Under the pieces are notes generated by a model. The model was given only the letters and a program-made list of their open reading frames with translations. It made no database searches and was not told where the DNA came from. From the NCBI RefSeq assembly GCF_027257955.1, contig NZ_JANZNQ010000005.1:218168-282167 (forward strand): a stretch of 64,000 nucleotides of DNA, read 5' to 3'. This document shows positions 59,092-64,000 of this stretch, in pieces. The DNA comes from Zhongshania aquatica (lineage in GTDB: Bacteria > Pseudomonadota > Gammaproteobacteria > Pseudomonadales > Spongiibacteraceae). The position numbers and the translations under genes were made by a program. Positions within the stretch are counted from its first letter, which is position 1. The number at the start of each line of letters is the position of its first letter.

Positions 59092-60456
59092 ATGATCAAC
59101 TCGACAGATACCATTGCCGCTATTGCCACGCCGCCCGGAAAGGGCGGCGTTGGAATAGTCCGTATATCTGGCCCAAAGTGCCAAGATATAGCACGAAGAA
59201 TGCTAGCCGTAGAAAAAATCACACCTCGCTATGCCCACTACGGTAATTTTCTCGAAACAACGCCAAATGGCAGCATTACCATAGATAAAGGTATTGCCTT
59301 GTTTTTTCCGGGCCCAAATTCCTTTACCGGCGAAGATGTTCTTGAACTTCAGGGCCATGGCGGCCCGGTTATCCTCGACTGTTTACTGCGCGCTGTACTT
59401 AGTAACGGCGCAAGAATGGCAAGACCCGGTGAGTTTTCCGAGCGCGCGTTTCTCAATAATAAAATAGATCTTGCCCAAGCGGAGGCCATTGCCGATCTGA
59501 TTGATAGCGCTTCAGAGCAAGCTGCAAAACAAGCACTAAGATCCTTAGAAGGCGCCTTCAGCAAAGAAATTAATACTCTAGTAGAAGCTATCACCATGCT
59601 GCGAATTTACGTTGAAGCAGCAATCGACTTTCCAGAGGAGGAAATCGATTTCATCAGTGATGGTCGAGTAGCATCAGAACTACAAAGTATAAAACACCAC
59701 CTCGATACGGTGTTTAATTCCGCTAAACAAGGCAGTATCCTGCGAGAAGGTATGACGGTGGTTATTGCCGGAAAACCGAACGCCGGTAAATCAAGTCTGC
59801 TCAATGCCTTAGCGGGTCGAGAATCCGCTATTGTTACAGAAATAGCCGGTACCACCCGAGACGTCCTGAGAGAGAATATCCTCATCGATGGCATGCCATT
59901 ACATATTGTAGACACTGCCGGTTTACGCGACAGTGCCGATGTTGTCGAGAAAGAGGGTATAAAGCGGGCCTGGGCAGAAATTAGCAAAGCAGACCGTGTT
60001 CTCCTTGTGATAGACAGTAAAAAAAACACCGACCACGAGCCAGCGATACCGCCAGAATTCGAAATCTTTGTAAAACAAAAGAAACTCACCATCATCTACA
60101 ATAAATGCGATTTAACCGGGCATAGCGCAGGTATTGAGAATGATACGATTAGTCGCATCTTTTTATCAGCCAAGCAACACCACGGTATAGATATACTTAG
60201 AAATCATTTAAAAGCGTGTGTTGGCTTTGATGATGGAGACACACCATTTATCGCGCGCCGCCGCCATATAGATGCGTTGCAGCGTGGGCAAGACCACATA
60301 CTCAGCGGTGAACAACAGCTCACAACATACAACGCGGGTGAATTACTCGCAGAAGAGCTCCGACTGGCACAAAACGCACTAGCAGAAATCACCGGCGAAT
60401 TTAGCTCCGACGATCTTCTTGGTCGTATATTTTCCAGTTTCTGCATCGGAAAATAA
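59092..60456 (+). CDS. mnmE: tRNA modification GTPase MnmE (TrmE)
   Basis: With MnmG makes the cmnm5 modification at U34 of tRNAs; 454 residues. An N-terminal formyl-THF domain ([22 protein letters not shown]), a helical domain, a Ras-like G domain ([22 protein letters not shown]) and the catalytic C-terminal CIGK. It begins 4 bases after yidC. No mnmG follows in the window. Confidence 0.97.
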   Translation: MINSTDTIAAIATPPGKGGVGIVRISGPKCQDIARRMLAVEKITPRYAHYGNFLETTPNGSITIDKGIALFFPGPNSFTGEDVLELQGHGGPVILDCLLRAVLSNGARMARPGEFSERAFLNNKIDLAQAEAIADLIDSASEQAAKQALRSLEGAFSKEINTLVEAITMLRIYVEAAIDFPEEEIDFISDGRVASELQSIKHHLDTVFNSAKQGSILREGMTVVIAGKPNAGKSSLLNALAGRESAIVTEIAGTTRDVLRENILIDGMPLHIVDTAGLRDSADVVEKEGIKRAWAEISKADRVLLVIDSKKNTDHEPAIPPEFEIFVKQKKLTIIYNKCDLTGHSAGIENDTISRIFLSAKQHHGIDILRNHLKACVGFDDGDTPFIARRRHIDALQRGQDHILSGEQQLTTYNAGELLAEELRLAQNALAEITGEFSSDDLLGRIFSSFCIGK

Positions 60457-60539
60457 TTACAGCCCCTCTCTTATCTCCATTAGCAAAAAAAGCCCAATAG
60501 GATACACTTGAGTCGATCTAGCGTATTACAGGATTGACG

Positions 60540-62525
60540 ATGCATCAACACGCCTTAAAACGAAGTCTAACTGCATTTGCAGCGACTTTCGCCCTATGTT
60601 CTCCACTTGAAGCAAACATGTGGAATACAGAGGATCTGCCCGTCGTACTGACTCCCGCCAGACTTAAACAAAATCGCAGTGAAGTGCCAGCGAGCGTGAG
60701 TGTTATCGATCGTGACATGATTATTGCGTCTGGTTTATCCAAAATCCCAGAGCTGTTTCGTCTAATACCAGGCACATCAGTTGGCGCTCGTGATGGCTGG
60801 AATTATGTAGTTAGTTATCACGGTACGAACTACCGAGACTCGCGTCGCATGCAAGTTCTTATCGACGGTCGGTCAGTGTACCAATCTGGTTTAGCAACAG
60901 TTGACTGGAATGATATTCCTATCACCATCCAAGATATCGAACGAATAGAAGTAGTAAGAGGGCCTTCAAGTGCTAGCTACGGAGCAAACGCTTTCCTTGG
61001 CGTAATTAATATCATTACTCGCCACCCCGCCGACTTAACTAAATATGAAGCAAACGCCATAAGTGGAACGGAAAACACCGAAAATTATCGCGTTAGTTAT
61101 GCCGACGAATTTTTAAACGGTACCTACCGTATCAGCTTAGCCAGCCTGCAAGACGATGGTTTTGATATCGATAAAAATGGCAATACACGATTAGATAGTC
61201 AAACCAGTAAGCTTATAAATAGCAGGTTTGATACTCACGTGAATGACTACGCCGTTAGCATTGGTTTAGGCTATAAAATGGGTGAAACAACCGATGATTT
61301 CGCAGATGTAGATGTCACTGCACCCAATATAAAAACTGACGACTACTATATCTCATCAAAAATCGAAAAAGAGTTATCTGAAGTACATCAACTCACCTTT
61401 AGATACAATTACTCAGCTCAAAAGCAAATCCGTGAATGGACTGTTGAAGTACCTCCATTTTTTATCGGACTCAATAACAACCCTTCATCATCTGTGTTAG
61501 CCGACGCCAATGAAAACGTTGTCGTTAACAGGCAAGATATCGATTTACAAGATACCTTTATATGGAACAAGGGACTAACAACCATAGCAGGAATACACCT
61601 AAAAAAATCTCGCGTATCGTCAGAAACTTACTACGATGACACACTGACAAGCGGTAACTATCAAATGTTTTTTAATATCGAAAAAAGTATCACAGAAAAT
61701 TTTACTATCAATGCGGGGGGTTCTTACGAATATGAAGAAGACATTGGTAAGAACTTCTCTCCTCGTATTGCGGCACTTTTCCATTTAACAAAAAATCAAA
61801 GTTTTAGAGCAATTTACTCAGAAGCAATCAGAACACCTGATTTGCTGGAGACATCTGCTAATTGGTCATACAAAGCGCGAAATGTCAGACCTGCGCTTGA
61901 CGGCCAAACTGAAGGACAGTTAATTACACGAGCCACTGGTAATCCAAATTTAAAACCAGAAAAAATTGAATCAAGAGAAATTGGATACTATGGAAATTTT
62001 AGTCAACATCATCTGCAATTTGATGTGAAAATATTTTTTGATCAGCTCGATCAACTTATTTCAAACTCAATATCACTAGAACGATTTGATCCGGTGAATA
62101 GTGGAAATTTAAAACAGTCGGGGTTTGAAACAGAAATAGACTTTAGACCAAACCATAAATGGCTAATTCATACCAGCTATGCATACATTAAAAGTAAAGC
62201 GTACAGTAATTCCGACGCGTCATTTACGAGCAGTACTGAAGAAAGCTTTACTCCGAAAAATTCAGCTAGCGTATTAATTAGTTATAGAACAGACAACAAT
62301 ATACAAATATCACTTTCTCAATACTACGCTAAAGCTATAGGTACATCTCAGAATAAATTTTCTCGGAGTGATATGCGATTATCAAAGAAGATAGCATTTT
62401 CAAATAGCGAATTTGAAATTTATTACAATGCGCAATATCGCCTAGATGAAGACAGTGAACTACTAAGTAGCAATATATATCGCAACGAGCTTCGACAATT
62501 TATCGGCATAAATTTAAGTTATTAA
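60540..62525 (+). CDS. TonB-dependent receptor
   Basis: Outer-membrane ligand-gated receptor, 661 residues: signal peptide, a plug domain (about 35-150, SVIDRDMIIASGLSKIPELFRLIPG and IEVVRGPSSASYGANAFLGVINIIT) and a 22-strand-type barrel ending GINLSY, an aromatic C-terminus as required. No clear TonB box was seen, though DLPVVLTPA near the mature N-terminus is a candidate. The ligand is unknown; no Fur box upstream. AGGA precedes the ATG at 60540. First of a three-gene AT-rich module. Confidence 0.92.
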   Translation: MHQHALKRSLTAFAATFALCSPLEANMWNTEDLPVVLTPARLKQNRSEVPASVSVIDRDMIIASGLSKIPELFRLIPGTSVGARDGWNYVVSYHGTNYRDSRRMQVLIDGRSVYQSGLATVDWNDIPITIQDIERIEVVRGPSSASYGANAFLGVINIITRHPADLTKYEANAISGTENTENYRVSYADEFLNGTYRISLASLQDDGFDIDKNGNTRLDSQTSKLINSRFDTHVNDYAVSIGLGYKMGETTDDFADVDVTAPNIKTDDYYISSKIEKELSEVHQLTFRYNYSAQKQIREWTVEVPPFFIGLNNNPSSSVLADANENVVVNRQDIDLQDTFIWNKGLTTIAGIHLKKSRVSSETYYDDTLTSGNYQMFFNIEKSITENFTINAGGSYEYEEDIGKNFSPRIAALFHLTKNQSFRAIYSEAIRTPDLLETSANWSYKARNVRPALDGQTEGQLITRATGNPNLKPEKIESREIGYYGNFSQHHLQFDVKIFFDQLDQLISNSISLERFDPVNSGNLKQSGFETEIDFRPNHKWLIHTSYAYIKSKAYSNSDASFTSSTEESFTPKNSASVLISYRTDNNIQISLSQYYAKAIGTSQNKFSRSDMRLSKKIAFSNSEFEIYYNAQYRLDEDSELLSSNIYRNELRQFIGINLSY

Positions 62526-62552
62526 TTACTCCAAGAGCAAGGGAATAGCCTC

Positions 62553-63431
62553 TTGATAAAGTTACTACACGGATTATTCATAGCAACGTTATTATTTTCT
62601 ACGTTGGCGTATAGCGATGAAAGAAAAATCGTTGATCTTGTGTTGCCTACTAAAAATGTAGAGCTTGATACTTTATCGCAAAAGATCACAGACAATCCTT
62701 ATTTTATTGTCCACACTTATACAAACAAACTTCCTGAAGAACAAAATAAGGGTAATATATTAGTAGTTGTATCAGATAAATTACTCCCGTTACTAACTGA
62801 AAAAGAATACAACGCCAAGTTTGCATTTTATGTAAATTCAAACGAATATCTAAAATTCGAAACCGATGAAACTACTGCGCTATTTTCTGACCAACCTTTA
62901 AGTAGACAATTATCACTGATCAAAGCGATAACCGAAAATAAAGATATTCAAGTCGGTATTGCATACAAAAACAAAAAGTATAAATCTGAAATAGACGGCA
63001 TCATGGAAAACTATCCATCGATGACTATTACGTCAGAAAAAATTGATGACTTAAATGTTATTAGAAGCATTAATAAAACAATTCAAAATAATGATGTATT
63101 ACTAAGTACCTCGGAAAATGATATTTACAATTCTAAAACAGTAAGATCAATACTACTGAGTAGTTATCGACATCAAACACTTGTCATTGGACCAACAGAA
63201 GGATTCGTAACAGCAGGAGCCTTAGGTACGGTATTCTCAACCACAGATCAATACACTCAAGATATTGTATCTATGTTAAAAAATTATCTAGATACAAACA
63301 TACTACCAAAACCACAATACCCAAGTATGTTTAATGTAAAAATAAATTACAGTGTAGCGGAATCACTCGGATTAATTATTCCATCTGAGAAAGAGCTGAG
63401 CTCTAAAATTATTATTGAAGGAGTAAAATAA
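62553..63431 (+). CDS. Periplasmic binding protein-like protein of unknown ligand
   Basis: 292 residues with a signal peptide (LLHGLFIATLLFSTLAYS). The body resembles the ABC substrate-binding fold (PF04392-like): alternating segments such as LSRQLSLIKAITENKDIQVGIAY, DVLLSTSENDIYNSKTVRSIL and SMFNVKINYSVAESLGLIIPSE near the end. No permease or ATPase gene is nearby, so it may serve signalling rather than import. It starts at TTG with AAGGGA upstream. It lies 28 bases after the receptor gene and ends one base before the sensor. Confidence 0.8.
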   Translation: MIKLLHGLFIATLLFSTLAYSDERKIVDLVLPTKNVELDTLSQKITDNPYFIVHTYTNKLPEEQNKGNILVVVSDKLLPLLTEKEYNAKFAFYVNSNEYLKFETDETTALFSDQPLSRQLSLIKAITENKDIQVGIAYKNKKYKSEIDGIMENYPSMTITSEKIDDLNVIRSINKTIQNNDVLLSTSENDIYNSKTVRSILLSSYRHQTLVIGPTEGFVTAGALGTVFSTTDQYTQDIVSMLKNYLDTNILPKPQYPSMFNVKINYSVAESLGLIIPSEKELSSKIIIEGVK

Positions 63432-63432
63432 T

Positions 63433-63894
63433 ATGCTCCTAAAATTGAAAAAAAATACACTATTTCAACAAATACTTATTGCCGGTATTACACCAGCACT
63501 GCTTATATTTTTCTCTCTTTTCACATATTCATTAGTAACTCGTCTGAATGATGCGGCGTTGAGTCAAAAAGAAATAGCCAAACGTATCGCAGAAAATATA
63601 GCGGCGTCGAGTGAACTAGCCATTATTAGCGGAAACAACACTCAACTAAAAGAAATTATGAGATCAGCAGTAGCAAAGGACATAACTGCAATAACTGTTT
63701 CAAATGCCATTAACGGAAGTACTGTCTCATTAAAATCTAGCGAATCAATTTCCGACCCAATTGAAGTAATATCAGTACCCATATATCAAAGTAACATCGA
63801 AATAAATGACTCAATAACGGGAAATACACAAAATAAGCCTGAAGAAAACAATATCATCGGCACCGTTAGTATTGGTAATCACCCCGATAAATAG
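63433..63894 (+). CDS. N-terminal fragment of a membrane sensor protein, apparently cut by an IS3 element
   Basis: 153 residues: a cytosolic lead, a membrane helix (about 13-33, ILIAGITPALLIFFSLFTYS) and a periplasmic domain with RIAENIAASSELAIISGNN, a pattern of CHASE8-like sensor domains found ahead of HAMP and GGDEF/EAL or kinase parts. The frame ends right after GTVSIG, where such proteins normally continue into a second helix. IS3-family sequence follows, so the output half is probably lost. AAGGAG precedes the ATG. Confidence 0.7.
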   Translation: MLLKLKKNTLFQQILIAGITPALLIFFSLFTYSLVTRLNDAALSQKEIAKRIAENIAASSELAIISGNNTQLKEIMRSAVAKDITAITVSNAINGSTVSLKSSESISDPIEVISVPIYQSNIEINDSITGNTQNKPEENNIIGTVSIGNHPDK

Positions 63895-64000
63895 CTGGAG
63901 CGATAAGTAGAATTTTCTCATAATAGTTTGAAGGAGATTCTGCATGAAAGTACCCCGTTATTCAGATAGCCAGATTATGGCCATTCTTAAGCAAGCTGAG
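63873..64000 (+). mobile_element. Left end of an IS3-family insertion sequence (runs off window)
   Basis: A gene start typical of IS3 orfA is at 63944. The sequence before it (ACCCCGATAA and two copies of CGATAA-TAG at 63885 and 63901) looks like an IS3 terminal region. The exact left end is not fixed: a TG at 63873 or one near 63896 are possible. The element interrupts or directly follows the sensor gene. Confidence 0.6.
63944..64000 (+). CDS. IS3-family transposase OrfA, N-terminal fragment
   Basis: 19 residues, MKVPRYSDSQIMAILKQAE, match the very conserved start of IS3-family OrfA helix-turn-helix proteins. AAGGAG lies 7 bases before the ATG. The rest is beyond the window, so the state of the element is unknown. 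Confidence 0.8.
   Translation, partial: MKVPRYSDSQIMAILKQAE

Noticed and set aside
60457..60539. Possible Fur box before the TonB-dependent receptor
   Set aside because: No stretch resembling the 19-bp Fur consensus was found, so iron control is not claimed.

Overview
The window is the chromosomal replication-origin region of a gammaproteobacterium. The gene order closely follows the origin-proximal order known from Pseudomonas: glyQ-glyS-plsC, then gyrB-recF-dnaN-dnaA read leftwards, oriC, and rpmH-rnpA-yidD-yidC-mnmE read rightwards. Further left are def-fmt-rsmB-trkA, tsaP-dprA-tsaC-hemF-aroE, the polA/engB and znu blocks, and an aa3-type cytochrome oxidase block. Moderate GC and the individual protein sequences suggest a marine Pseudomonadales/Cellvibrionales-type bacterium (for example Spongiibacteraceae). 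That placement is inference, because no rRNA is present.

Layout. 1-7.6 kb: a partial cytochrome c5, EngB, a probable small RNA between the convergent engB and polA, PolA, a small secreted protein behind a striking palindromic operator, and the zinc-uptake locus znuA / zur-znuC-znuB around a Zur box. 7.7-16.5 kb: the leftward cytochrome c oxidase region. Structural genes ctaC-ctaD-ctaG-ctaE end at a strong terminator; a separate assembly/heme A group (SURF1, a thioredoxin-like protein, CtaA, CtaB, Sco) follows. 16.5-30 kb: accessory and housekeeping genes, including a MATE exporter, a LysR-azoreductase-pirin redox module, two CBS-domain proteins, a secreted esterase, a ZIP-like transporter, a tiny lipoprotein, an enoyl-reductase-like protein, YheV-PrlC and a gamma-carbonic anhydrase. 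30-49.5 kb: a Ca/Na exchanger, aroE, hemF, tsaC, dprA, tsaP, the formylation/16S methylation operon, potassium uptake TrkAH, an EAL protein, LexA-controlled yebG, djlA, glyQS and plsC. 49.6-60.5 kb: the replication-origin cluster and the RNase P / membrane-insertion / tRNA-modification operon. 60.5-64 kb: an AT-rich accessory module (TonB-dependent receptor, periplasmic binding protein, membrane sensor) whose last gene appears cut by an IS3-family element running off the right edge.

How the parts work together: Zur senses zinc and probably represses its own gene, znuCB and znuA. CtaA and CtaB make heme A, and Sco, CtaG and SURF1 insert copper and heme into CtaD/CtaC. Def and Fmt handle N-terminal formyl-methionine. 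DnaA boxes between dnaA and rpmH mark the origin. The most interesting non-coding signals are the candidate Spot 42/ErsA-like RNA next to polA, the direct repeats upstream of the cox operon, the overlapping palindromes before the gene at 4355, and the SOS box of yebG. No tRNA, rRNA, CRISPR array or prophage was seen. I found no clear novel defence or biosynthetic system; the best candidate for undescribed biology is the receptor-binding protein-sensor module at the right end.
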